From: Tetranychus cinnabarinus
Taxonomy: Eukaryota > Arthropoda > Arachnida > Trombidiformes > Tetranychidae
Assembly (NCBI GenBank): GCA_022266195.1
Contig: WHVY01000007.1
Location: 62,001-126,000, forward strand
DNA length: 64,000 nt
Direction: 5' to 3'
The notes under the pieces are model-generated. The model saw only the letters and a list, made by a program, of their open reading frames with translations. It ran no database searches and was not told the DNA's origin. Position numbers and translations under genes: made by a program. Positions 49,452 to 58,611 of this stretch are shown here, one piece after another (the first letter of the stretch is position 1; each line of letters opens with the position of its first letter).

Positions 49452-50780
49452 TCATGAATACTTTTTAATTGTATCAATTGATGAATATGAAGAAGCGAAT
49501 CGTGATGAATGTGGTGTTGAGTGGAGCATTGGATTCGAGAAATTATATGAATTGCGAATTGTGAATATCTTACTTGGACTTTCCCTTCCTCGACTTTTTC
49601 TGATCTTTTCAGCAACTTTACTCTTCATCCACGTCAATATGATGATTAGACGATCAAATATTGAATAACCAAACCAAGTTCCAATGATACTTCCAACAAA
49701 AATGAGATATTCACTCAATTGTAATTCTGGGTGAACATTATAGTACATGGTTGGAGTCACTGGCTGCGAAATAAAAATCAATCCAGATAAATTAGTGTCA
49801 ACCTGTTCTAAACGAAGTTCACCATTGATGAAGTAAATAGTTTTATCGCACTCAGGAAAGGGTGTCCATTGGCCACATTCATCTCTCATCCGTGCTAACT
49901 TTATTCCATCACTGTCAAAAACCACATTTTCTGGTAATGAATCCCATTCATTTATTATACTTCTCATCAAAATTCCTTTATGTAATGAATATTTAAATAC
50001 GCAGTAGTAAAGAACTTTCATCTTGTTGTAGTAACGACAGTTGGTTTTATATGGATACGGAAGCGAATGTGAAACTTTCTTTTCGTATCGAACCCAAGCA
50101 AAAGTCATTTCCTCCGATTGTGAAGTAACCATGAAATATTTACTCAACTCATATACAGGCATATCAACTTGACTGGTAAATCTGATTCCAAAAGATGGGC
50201 CTAATGAGTGACCAATAGTTGCAATGTTTCCTCCGTAAGAACTGATGATGTTTATTTTTTTAGTGATTAGTGCAGCTTGTTCTGTACAAGAGATTCGAAG
50301 GAAAACGGCCAATGCGCTGTAATAGCGTTTCATCTTGCACTGATCAGTTGTCAAAACTGAATTCCCAATTTGAATATAGTCGATCTGATTTTGAGGATCA
50401 ACTGTAAGCTCATTTATATCCTTTACTTTGATGAATTTTGCAAGCCAATAAGATGCCAAAACGGTCACTTTCTTAGCTTCACGGCAACATTGACTGAAAT
50501 TTTCAATTGTATAATTAACATTATTAAAGGGTAACATATGACATAACTCGGTCATTTGCTCAGGATAACGGATAAACAGTTCAGTCAAGTTAATGCTCAT
50601 AACCATTGGTATGATTATGTCAATGGTAGGCAGTTCAACTTGATCTGTATAATCATAAGTCACTTCATTTCGAACTTTGAATTCTAGATAGAGACGAGTT
50701 AAATCATAGATTTGAATAGAACAGCCAATGAAACAGGAAACATAAACCAGCCATGACAGTTTTGCTCGAATTATCTTCAT
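49452..50780 (-). CDS. DEG/ENaC channel 4 of the cluster
   Basis: 442 residues, one exon, the sister of channel 1: identical start MKIIRAKLSW and a similar ectodomain (QVELPTIDIIIPMVMSINLT). TM2 reads SEYLIFVGSIIGTWFGYSIFD with GYS at the filter. The tail is long and Ser-rich (SSRFASSYSSIDT). It is divergent from channel 5. Its orientation and order repeat the (-,+,+) pattern of channels 1-3. Confidence 0.86.
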   Translation of the reverse strand: MKIIRAKLSWLVYVSCFIGCSIQIYDLTRLYLEFKVRNEVTYDYTDQVELPTIDIIIPMVMSINLTELFIRYPEQMTELCHMLPFNNVNYTIENFSQCCREAKKVTVLASYWLAKFIKVKDINELTVDPQNQIDYIQIGNSVLTTDQCKMKRYYSALAVFLRISCTEQAALITKKINIISSYGGNIATIGHSLGPSFGIRFTSQVDMPVYELSKYFMVTSQSEEMTFAWVRYEKKVSHSLPYPYKTNCRYYNKMKVLYYCVFKYSLHKGILMRSIINEWDSLPENVVFDSDGIKLARMRDECGQWTPFPECDKTIYFINGELRLEQVDTNLSGLIFISQPVTPTMYYNVHPELQLSEYLIFVGSIIGTWFGYSIFDRLIIILTWMKSKVAEKIRKSRGRESPSKIFTIRNSYNFSNPMLHSTPHSSRFASSYSSIDTIKKYS

Positions 50781-51325
50781 CTTTGAAGACCAAAATCAAA
50801 AGTCGAGTAAACCAAATAGCGAAAGGCAATAATAATTGTTTTAAAATTTGACTGATTAATCCGGCGCAGTTTTCATGAAGATAATCAGATGCTTACGTTA
50901 GAAAATGAAAAAAAAGTAAAATACAGTGTTACATGCAAATTACATTCATTACATACAAAGATAGAAGTTTCTGACGATTCTTTTCGCATGAATTATTAGT
51001 ATAATGATAAAATTATAGAAACAAGCTTGATAACTCGAAACTTGATTTTTAAACCTTTATATTGTTCAAAGTTTAATCAACTTAAATTATTAATATGTTG
51101 TGTCGAATGATTGAAACCATGAAATGGCAAAAAATCATTAAAATCGATAAATGTGAAGATGTATTGTTCAAATCAATTTCTACAATTTGTCAAATTACAT
51201 TGTTCTCAGTGCGAAAGTATCGGGGAAACTCGATGAGTACAAAGTGTTGCTTTTGACTGCCGGTGAAAAAAGTTGAGTTTGACATTTAAAATATTGTTTC
51301 ATCGCTTTCCGCAAATTGCAACAAG
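50781..51325. promoter_or_regulatory. Divergent region between DEG/ENaC 4 and 5
   Basis: 545 bp between two starts. 51078-51260 is a diverged copy of the upstream block seen at 45805 and 47436 (CTTAAATTATTAATATGTTG and following). Confidence 0.45.
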
Positions 51326-52627
51326 ATGACTAAGTTTTCGTCAATGTTTGCCTTTGCCTGTCTAATTGGTTGCTTCTATCAAATTTACGACATAACAGAA
51401 CTTTATTTACAATTTAAAGTTCGTCGTGATGTTGCTTATGAGTACGCAACATATATTGAAATACCAGCTATCCATATTACAGTTCCTATGGCTATGTATA
51501 TGAATTTGACTAAATTGCTTGCTGTTTATCCTGAAGAGATGAACTCAATCTGCGCAAAATTGCAGACAAACGATGAAGCATTTAATTATACAGCCGATAA
51601 CTTTTCAGCTAAATTTTATGAAAATTGTTTTGCACATTTCGAGCGAAATCCGACTTTCTATTCTCACCAATTAGCCAAGTTTATAAAAGTAAAGGACATT
51701 AGAAATAAATTCTTGCATCTTCGAGATCTAGATCTATTGCTTGTGAGTGCATCGATTGGTATCTTGACTAATCGTTATTGTAATTTAACACGTTATTATA
51801 GTGGAGTGGCCTTTTTTGTGCGCATTTCTTGTCTCAATGGAACCAAACCATTCTCTATCAATACCAATGTTGTTTCATTAAGTGAAGGAGTTTTATTAAT
51901 ATTATTCTACGATTTTGGACCCTATTTTGGCATTCGATTTAGTGATCACAATGGTGCACCAGTCTACGATAAGAGCAAATACTTCACGATTACTCACAAA
52001 ACTGGTTTTTCCACATTTTCTTCAATAAGTTTTGCAAAGACAGTCATGAGCTCTCTCGAGTATCCATATGAGACCAACTGTCGTTATTACAATAAGGCCG
52101 AAAGCATATCCAAATGTATGACTGAATATTCACTTGGTCAATCAACGCCTTACCTGATTGATGCTTTGGTATATGAATGGAATGAACACCCAGATCATCT
52201 AGGTTTTAACCCAGGTAAAGGTGATCGACATGTAGATGGTAAGGTAATCGGTAGCAATGATGAGCATTATGCATCAATCAATTGTGCCCAACATGCAACT
52301 GCTACTGAATGCGAGAAAACCGTTTACTTAGTAGAAGGTAGAACTTGGAATGAAGCGGCAATCGAAACTGGCCAGATATATGTCGAACATACTTGGAAAG
52401 CTAACATGTACCTTAGTGTCCATCCAGTTCTACCTTGGAGTGAATATGTTATTTTCATTGGGAGCATCCTTGGCTTCTGGTTTGGTGTATCAATTTATGA
52501 TTATTTATCCAAGTTGTTGATTTACATTACAACTAAAACTTTAAAGATTATTGAAAAGCAAGCCAAAACGAAAAGAATAACAAATCAAATGGAATTCAAA
52601 ATTAATGATAATCAGCATTCAATTTAA
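51326..52627 (+). CDS. DEG/ENaC channel 5 of the cluster
   Basis: 433 residues, intronless. TM1 at about 6-24, then YLQFKVRRDVAYEYATYIEI. The ectodomain has NCRYYNKAESISKCMTEYSL. TM2 is VIFIGSILGFWFGVSIYD (filter GVS). The C-terminal tail is basic. It is the most diverged plus-strand member at the N-terminus (MTKFSSMFAFACLIG). It pairs with channel 6 downstream in the same orientation. Confidence 0.87.
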   Translation: MTKFSSMFAFACLIGCFYQIYDITELYLQFKVRRDVAYEYATYIEIPAIHITVPMAMYMNLTKLLAVYPEEMNSICAKLQTNDEAFNYTADNFSAKFYENCFAHFERNPTFYSHQLAKFIKVKDIRNKFLHLRDLDLLLVSASIGILTNRYCNLTRYYSGVAFFVRISCLNGTKPFSINTNVVSLSEGVLLILFYDFGPYFGIRFSDHNGAPVYDKSKYFTITHKTGFSTFSSISFAKTVMSSLEYPYETNCRYYNKAESISKCMTEYSLGQSTPYLIDALVYEWNEHPDHLGFNPGKGDRHVDGKVIGSNDEHYASINCAQHATATECEKTVYLVEGRTWNEAAIETGQIYVEHTWKANMYLSVHPVLPWSEYVIFIGSILGFWFGVSIYDYLSKLLIYITTKTLKIIEKQAKTKRITNQMEFKINDNQHSI

Positions 52628-53175
52628 ATCACAACTCACAGCCCTTTGAATCGTTTTCCAGGTAAAATTTTTATTAATATTCTCATTCTAGTTATAAAAG
52701 GACGTTTTGTATACATTTTTAAAATCAAATATTAATTTTAAATATCTTTTAACTTAGAACGGTAAAAGCTTATTTCACATGTTTTATTCAAGGAATGATT
52801 TATTTAGAAAGTTCATTTAGAAAACTTTTGCTTACAAAAAAATCATATTAAAAATTAGAGAAACAATTTGATAACTCGTAAAACTGTTTTTCCAATCATT
52901 TACACTATTAAACTTTTGTATTCATAATGATCCGAATCATAAAATCGGTCAACTGATATGAAGTAGATATTGAAATCTTGATATTTTGATGATTATTTAT
53001 TCTCATGATATTTTGCATATTCATCAAATGCAAAGTTCCGCAATTTTCAAAAAAGAGTTTATTGAGGACAAATCATCTTAATTCTCAATTTGAAACAGTT
53101 CGCATTTGAGTTTAACATTTGGAAATAACGTTTAATGAATTCACTTCTTGAATTTCAAAGGCAAAGTAAAACGCA
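52628..53175. other. Intergenic, DEG/ENaC 5 to 6
   Basis: 550 bp. 52895-52990 is a weak copy of the DEG/ENaC upstream block. No other feature. Confidence 0.4.
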
Positions 53176-54438
53176 ATGCAACGCAAAATTTCATGGATAA
53201 TTGGCCTTTTCTGCCTAATTGGATGCGTCTATCAAATTTATGGAATAACAAAGTCTTATTTGCAATTCAAAGTTCGTCATGATGTTGCTTATGACTATTC
53301 AACTTATATTGAACTACCAGCTATTGACATCATGGTACCTATGGCTTTGGCATATGATTGGTTTGATCTTTTTTCTGAGGAGCAAGATTATTGTGAGGAA
53401 TTGAAAGTAAAGTATGAAAGATTGAATGGCATCGATTATTCCAATAAAACGTGTGAAGAATATTTTATGCTGAATTGGCTTGAACAAGATCCAATTGTCT
53501 TTTCTCACAATATATCAACAACCAACAGACTGTTCGCTATTAGAATGGGTGCTTTTGACCTTAGAAAGCAGATAATTGTCGAATCACTTGGTCGCTTGAC
53601 AAACCGTGATTGTAAATTTACGCGCTATTACAATGGATTGGCCATTTTTATGCGCATACTTTGCCTCAATGGAACCAAACCATTCTCTGTCAATACCGAT
53701 CTAGTTGCATTGAATGAAGGTGTTTTAGCCACTCTAACTTACTCTTTTGGACCCTATTTTGGTATTCGATTTAGTGATCACAATGATTTACCAGTCTACG
53801 ATCCCAGTAAATACTTCATTATTACTCGTAAACCTAATTCATTCCCACATGTTATGATAAGTTTTGTGAAGACAGTTATGAGTTCGCTCGAGTACCCATA
53901 CGAGACTAACTGTCGTCATTACAATAAAGCTGAAACCATATCCAAATGTATGACTGAGTATACACTTGGTCAAGCACCGCCTTACCTGGATAAATATTCG
54001 GTGCATGAGTGGGATGAACACCCGAGTCATTTGGGTTTTAATGGGGAAAATGAAGGTGGTCTTCGTTATGATGGCAATAAATTTATTCAGTATACTGAGT
54101 TGGATGCATTAATCAATTGTAACCAACAAGCATCAGTTACTGAATGCAAGAAAAAAAGTTATTCAGTTGAAGGCCAGATTTTGGAAGAAACGATGGGAGG
54201 AAATGGCCTAATATTTATTGGACCTTCTTGGAAAGCAAGCATTTATTTGAGTGTCCATCCAGTTCTACCGTGGAGTCAATATGTTATTTTCATTGGAAGC
54301 ATCCTTGGCTTCTGGTTTGGCATTTCAATTCATTATCATATACCCAAGTCATTGACTTATATTGCAAACATTTTCCGCAGACTAAAACACAGTTTTGTGT
54401 TCCCCTCGTTTCTACTGTCCTTATCTCTTGACCGTTAA
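53176..54438 (+). CDS. DEG/ENaC channel 6 of the cluster
   Basis: 420 residues, one exon. TM1 (IIGLFCLIGCVYQIYGI) and the following YLQFKVRHDVAYDYSTYIEL are nearly identical to channel 2, suggesting a channel 2/6 pair. The ectodomain has NCRHYNKAETISKCMTEYTL. TM2 is VIFIGSILGFWFGISIHY (filter GIS). The tail ends in a hydrophobic stretch (FVFPSFLLSLSLDR) unlike the basic tails of its neighbours, perhaps after a frame change near the 3' end. Confidence 0.86.
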   Translation: MQRKISWIIGLFCLIGCVYQIYGITKSYLQFKVRHDVAYDYSTYIELPAIDIMVPMALAYDWFDLFSEEQDYCEELKVKYERLNGIDYSNKTCEEYFMLNWLEQDPIVFSHNISTTNRLFAIRMGAFDLRKQIIVESLGRLTNRDCKFTRYYNGLAIFMRILCLNGTKPFSVNTDLVALNEGVLATLTYSFGPYFGIRFSDHNDLPVYDPSKYFIITRKPNSFPHVMISFVKTVMSSLEYPYETNCRHYNKAETISKCMTEYTLGQAPPYLDKYSVHEWDEHPSHLGFNGENEGGLRYDGNKFIQYTELDALINCNQQASVTECKKKSYSVEGQILEETMGGNGLIFIGPSWKASIYLSVHPVLPWSQYVIFIGSILGFWFGISIHYHIPKSLTYIANIFRRLKHSFVFPSFLLSLSLDR

Positions 54439-55348
54439 TTTATAACCAAAGAATAAATATAATTTATATTAATTTACCTATTATACATTAAACAGTATGC
54501 TATTTGATACAATGTACATATCCTTTAATAGAAAATAAAGCTTTTTTCACACAAAAAGCCGATAATTCAGTAAGTAGACTCTTAAACAGCATAATCTGAC
54601 AAATGACGGAATATATCTTTTATAGCTGCTAATATGTGAAATTGCGGAATCTCATGTTCAAAGTTTTGAGGCAAAATCAATAGAACTGTCGATAAATTGT
54701 GTTAAAAAGTTTTCAATCATTAAGGTCCATCAAACACTTTAATCTAAAATATAATAATACACATTTGAGTATGATAAAATACACAAATTTACTTAAAAAA
54801 ATAAGTTTCAGTCCTTTGACTTTATATCACTCGAAGCCGAGAATTGCGATGTCAATTGCTAAAATTGAAGCAAATCTGTTGTATAGAAACTTTATTGGCT
54901 AAATGTGTACTGTTAAAATTTTGAATCTAATTTAACTTTATTGATCAAAGATTGAGACAATAACTAAATATCGAACATAATAGTTGTAAAGAAAAGAAGA
55001 TCAAGAGATGCTAAACAAATCTAAATACCAGAGCAGCAATGAAGGTAATCGTAAATCTTACAACACATTGTTGAATTATTGTTATGTTTAACATGTACAT
55101 TAATCAGAAAGCTGGAAAGTCAAAGTGTGGATTGGTCATTACAATTATACCGTTAGTTACGAAAACTTTTAAGCGCATATATCGATGAAAAGCAGAAGCA
55201 CATCCAAATGAATCTTATATTAGTAGTATAAAATTGCTGGCTCCAGCACAGCGTGCTGGAGCCAGCAATGAACTTTGTGGAAATAAACTTATTCATTGAG
55301 TAAGCACAAAATTTGAAATATTTATTGATTAAAATAAAGTATCGATGT
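54439..55348. other. Intergenic, DEG/ENaC cluster to virus-like block
   Basis: 0.9 kb without a supported gene. It contains the perfect hairpin at 55233-55269. Short frames here have no family signature. Confidence 0.5.
55233..55269. repeat. Perfect 17-bp inverted repeat, 3-nt loop
   Basis: ATTGCTGGCTCCAGCAC at 55233-55249 is followed by AGC and its exact reverse complement at 55253-55269. It is much more GC-rich than its surroundings. It lies about 80 bp past the stop of the minus-strand ORF at 55349. Confidence 0.95.
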
Positions 55349-55678
55349 TCACGATTCATACTCCAGAGAGTATTCAATTGCGGTTTGCACTAAAAACTCC
55401 ACAAGTATGTCCGAGGCCGTCTTTTTTCGCAACCTTTGCACCAAGAATGCAATCAAATCAAAAACTTTTTGGAACGGCACATAACCAATCACTTTTTCAT
55501 CACAATCATAATCACAATATAAATAATCGTCAATGTACTCATACATTTCATCAATTTCAGTAGAAATTTTGTTCATATCCAAGCTGGTTTCAGATTTTGA
55601 AGATTCAGATGCAGACGAAACATTACAATACAAATAATCGTCTATGTCCATCTCACTATTTTCATGAAAAACTTCCAT
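55349..55678 (-). CDS. Acidic protein of unknown function, 109 aa
   Basis: An ATG-to-stop frame with biased composition: acidic, Tyr- and Ser-rich. The motif IDDYLYC occurs twice (about residues 12-18 and 49-55), each followed or preceded by acidic residues. The C-terminal half is a probable helix (FDLIAFLVQRLRKKTASDI). No family recognised. By position it may be the leftmost gene of the virus-like block. A hairpin follows its stop. Confidence 0.45.
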   Translation of the reverse strand: MEVFHENSEMDIDDYLYCNVSSASESSKSETSLDMNKISTEIDEMYEYIDDYLYCDYDCDEKVIGYVPFQKVFDLIAFLVQRLRKKTASDILVEFLVQTAIEYSLEYES

Positions 55679-56370
55679 TACTTTAGTTGATGATTTGGAG
55701 AAACTTTTGAAACTTTTTAAACGTATCCGAATGATTGTAAAACTAAACTAAGTTCATATTGACCACAAATTTAATTAAACTTTAACTATTGCAATCTAGA
55801 CAGGATTCAGGAACCAGACTGGATGAACTTCTTTTGTTTTTCTTTTTGATTCAAACTGATTTTATCTTGTAGATATTTCCTCATTTGCTTTTTATTTCTT
55901 TTTGATACGTGACTTTTTCACTTATCAAACAGGGAAATGTTGATCAATTTACCTTCCAGCTATCCTGATGTTATCTATATTGTTCAATAGTCTTAGTTGA
56001 TTTGATCTTTTTTTTATGAATTTCGAATTTTTCATTCTCATTTTCAAATGTCTTTGCATATTTATGTTTTGGAGGACGTATTTTTTAATAGGTACGTGCG
56101 ACATATCGTCCTTCCTCATTTTTTGTCCTGAAAACGATTATACAATTATCATATCGAATATTAATTAACATAATTGTATGGTTTATTCTTCACTGATTTT
56201 TGTATAAATACTCAGTTTTGGATCGACTAAATCATCAGTTCATGTTCAACTTTCATTCAACATTGTGAATCAACGTTCTTTTATTGAAAGTTACAAAGTT
56301 AACTCTAACCGTTAATTTGCTTTACTGTGTCCAGCCGTCTTTTGACTTAAAGTTAAGTTGCTGTATTTTG

Positions 56371-56575
56371 GTCTTTGGCTGTCTCGATTTCTTGCTCTCT
56401 TCTTGGTCTTTGGCTGTCTCGATTTCTTGCTGTCTTCTTGGTCTTTGGCTGTCTCGATTTCTTGCTGTCTTCTTGGTCTTGGCTATCTCGATTTCTTGCT
56501 GTCTTCTTGGTCTTGGCTATCTCGATTTCTTGCTGTCTTATTGGTCTTGGCTATCTCGATTTCTTGCTGTTTGGG
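56371..56575. repeat. Tandem array, about six 34-35-bp units
   Basis: The unit starts GGTCTTTGGCTGTCTCGATT; boundaries fall at about 56371, 56405, 56440, 56475, 56509 and 56543. The first three units carry TTTGGCTGTC, the last three TTGGCTATC, so the array seems to have grown in two steps. Degenerate relatives continue to about 56700. Confidence 0.9.
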
Positions 56576-56800
56576 GAATCTTTGGTTTGTTTGCTGCCTT
56601 TTTGGTCTTAAACTCTCTCGATTAATAGCTGTCTTTGTAATCTTTGGATTGGTTGCTGTCTTTTCTATCTTTTGAATTTTTGGATTGATTGCTGTCTTGC
56701 TGTACCTAGTTGGTCCAGCTTTGGTTAAATTCGGTTCTTTTTTCTGGATTGATAATTCGATTTTGGTTTATCTTCATCTTCAAAAAAAAGCTGCTTTTTC

Positions 56801-56808
56801 TATATATA
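56801..56808 (+). promoter_or_regulatory. TATATATA box before the PC4-like gene
   Basis: TATATATA 93 bp upstream of the ATG at 56894. An alternative promoter (TATAAATA at 56203 plus TCAGTT at 56235) lies further up. Confidence 0.4.
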
Positions 56809-56893
56809 TTTCTTTGTATTTTCATTTTGAATTGTTTTTGTTATTTTTACTGTTATTTGTTATTTTTGATTGTGATTATCACATCTCTTAAGT

Positions 56894-57451
56894 ATGTCTG
56901 TATCCTCACAAATTCTTAGTTCACAACATATCAGCAAAAAGATACCGAAAAAGAAGAACAAGAAGCCAACTACTGAAATTGAACTTATTGAAGTTCCTAA
57001 TTCAGCACAGCAAATGTCGATCAACATGAACGAAACTCTTAAACGAAAAGTTGATGCTTTTAAAGTTCCTAAATTGCCAGGACACTTAAGTAGCTCTTCT
57101 TCTTCTTCTTCGTCGTCGCCTTCCAGCTCTGATTCAGAATCCCAGGCGAAGAAATCGAAGAAGAAGAAGCAATATGATAACAAACCCATTGAAGTTGACT
57201 TATCCAGAATACCTGGTAACGCTAATAGAAATGATGCGCCACCTTTCGATGACAGAGATGCATTCACTGCTTCTTCGAACCTTATTTTCTTCACGGTTCC
57301 TACATCAAAAGGTAGAATCGGTCATTTCAGAAAATATTGGTTCAAAGAGTCAAAGCCTCAAGTCAGCTATTATGGTGGAGACATTGGTAAAGATCAAGTT
57401 CCTGGACTGATTGATTGGCTTCGTCGAACCTATGACAACTGGGACAAATGA
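56894..57451 (+). CDS. Ser/Lys-rich nuclear-type protein, possibly PC4/SUB1-like
   Basis: 185 residues. The N-terminus is basic (KKIPKKKNKKP). A polyserine run with acidic residues (SSSSSPSSSDSESQ, about 66-83) is followed by AKKSKKKK, the arrangement seen at the N-terminus of the transcription coactivator PC4/SUB1. The C-terminal part (about 128-185) contains SKGRIGHFRKYWFKESK and ends in DWLRRTYDNWDK, which loosely resembles the PC4 ssDNA-binding domain. PC4 binds single-stranded DNA and aids transcription and replication. The match is weak, and a different ssDNA-binding fold or an unrelated Ser-rich protein is possible. It may be a host gene or part of the virus-like block. AATAAA follows at 57478. 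Confidence 0.4.
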   Translation: MSVSSQILSSQHISKKIPKKKNKKPTTEIELIEVPNSAQQMSINMNETLKRKVDAFKVPKLPGHLSSSSSSSSSSPSSSDSESQAKKSKKKKQYDNKPIEVDLSRIPGNANRNDAPPFDDRDAFTASSNLIFFTVPTSKGRIGHFRKYWFKESKPQVSYYGGDIGKDQVPGLIDWLRRTYDNWDK

Positions 57452-57908
57452 TCATTATAGTGACATGGTATCTGGATAATAAATGGATGTATGGATTTTG
57501 ATTTCAATTGTATTGATTTCACCTGACCAAAATTTGATATTTTTTTGTGTAACATTTCTATTGTATTGTGTGTTTCATATTTGCTTATTACACTGTGTTC
57601 AGAAATGAACATTTGTCTCGTCATTCTCATTAAACAAAATTGCATTATAATTTTGTCTATCTATTTTAATTCTTCGTGCTGAATTCGTTGCGTGGAGTAA
57701 CAACTAATCAATTTGATTTTTGTTGTAAATGTATGGCTTCAGATTTTCTTCAAATTGATTTGCCGTTTATGTTTTTTTTTCGCTACGAATATCATTCTGT
57801 ATTAATGAATTTGTCATCACGGTAAAAAATGTTGAAAAAATACCTATCGCGAATAATTTGCTTTAAACTGTGCACCAATCTTTGTCAACTATTGATCGTT
57901 TTTCAATT

Positions 57909-57927
57909 GGCGGGGGTTGGTGGGGGT
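57909..57927 (+). other. G-rich tract, possible two-to-four-stack quadruplex
   Basis: Two runs of five G and two of two G within 19 bp (GGCGGGGGTTGGTGGGGG), exceptional in this AT-rich sequence. Confidence 0.5.
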
Positions 57928-58265
57928 TTAAGAGTTTTCATTCAATTGACCTTCTTGATCTTTACCGATCATTATTGATCATTTAACAATTATTTTCTTT
58001 GTTGATTACTTAAGATTTTTTTGTGAGGAGTGTAATTAGTATAAAGAGTGTGAAATTTTTGTGAGATAAAGTTTATTTCCCATTTGAATATCAATCTGAA
58101 TTGGTTGATTTCTTGTCAGAGTACAAAATATTTGAAATATCTTCTCGCATAATTTGAGCCAGAAAAGAGTTATACTTATTTAAATCTTAACTGAGGACTG
58201 CATGTGAGTTGAGAGGTGACTGTATGACTTGATGGACCATGCTTGATCATTTTGCATTAATTAAT

Positions 58266-58273
58266 TATATAAG
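58266..58273 (+). promoter_or_regulatory. TATATAAG box
   Basis: Lies 43 bp upstream of the ATG at 58309. Confidence 0.5.
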
Positions 58274-58308
58274 AATATTTGCTCCGCAAACTTGTAGCAA
58301 AATTCATA

Positions 58309-58599
58309 ATGAGTGAACAAAATACCAGTGAATCTTTGAAAAAATTTAATGCAGAATTGTTAGCTGAAAATCATGAATTACAAAATAAGTGTACGTAATA
58401 CGAGAAAAAGATTACATCTTTGAACCAATATTTGGAAAAACAAAATAGTTTACTGAGTTTTTATGACTTTTTAGATTTAAAGTCGTTAGATCGTTACGTG
58501 AAATTACTTGAAGAGCTTCCAGTCAAGATAATTGAAAATTTATATGATTTGAAACAAGAAAAAGAACGTAAAAGAATTGAAAATCTTGATCCGAGATAA
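58309..58599 (+). pseudogene. Small coiled-coil ORF with an internal stop
   Basis: The frame starts MSEQNTSESLKKF, reaches TAA at 58396-58398 after 29 codons, then stays open in the same frame for 66 more codons to TAA at 58597. Both parts look like one helical, charged coiled coil (heptad-like Leu/Asn/Glu before the stop, LLEELPVKIIENLYDLKQEK after). This suggests a ~96-codon gene broken by a nonsense change; a 29-residue product is the alternative. Its end is only 12 bp from the end of the convergent dUTPase gene. No family recognised. Confidence 0.5.
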
Positions 58600-58611
58600 T
58601 GTTAATTGTTA

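Larger units (their letters stand above)
55679..56893. other. Non-coding stretch with tandem repeats and TATA motifs
   Basis: 1.2 kb. It contains TATAAATA at 56203-56210 with TCAGTT (an arthropod-type initiator) 25-32 bp further on, the 34/35-bp tandem array at 56371-56575, and TATATATA at 56801. It may be a long leader or promoter region of the gene at 56894. Three overlapping open frames here merely read through the repeats. Confidence 0.5.
57452..58308. other. Intergenic with G-rich tract
   Basis: 0.86 kb. It holds the poly(A) signal at 57478, a G-rich tract at 57909-57927 and, at the right end, a TATATAAG box. No ORF of interest. Confidence 0.5.

Noticed and set aside
56284..56675. Three overlapping 78-113-codon frames with a repeated hydrophobic motif
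   Set aside because: All three frames read the same 34-35-bp tandem array; the apparent membrane repeats are a product of the array, not of a protein.
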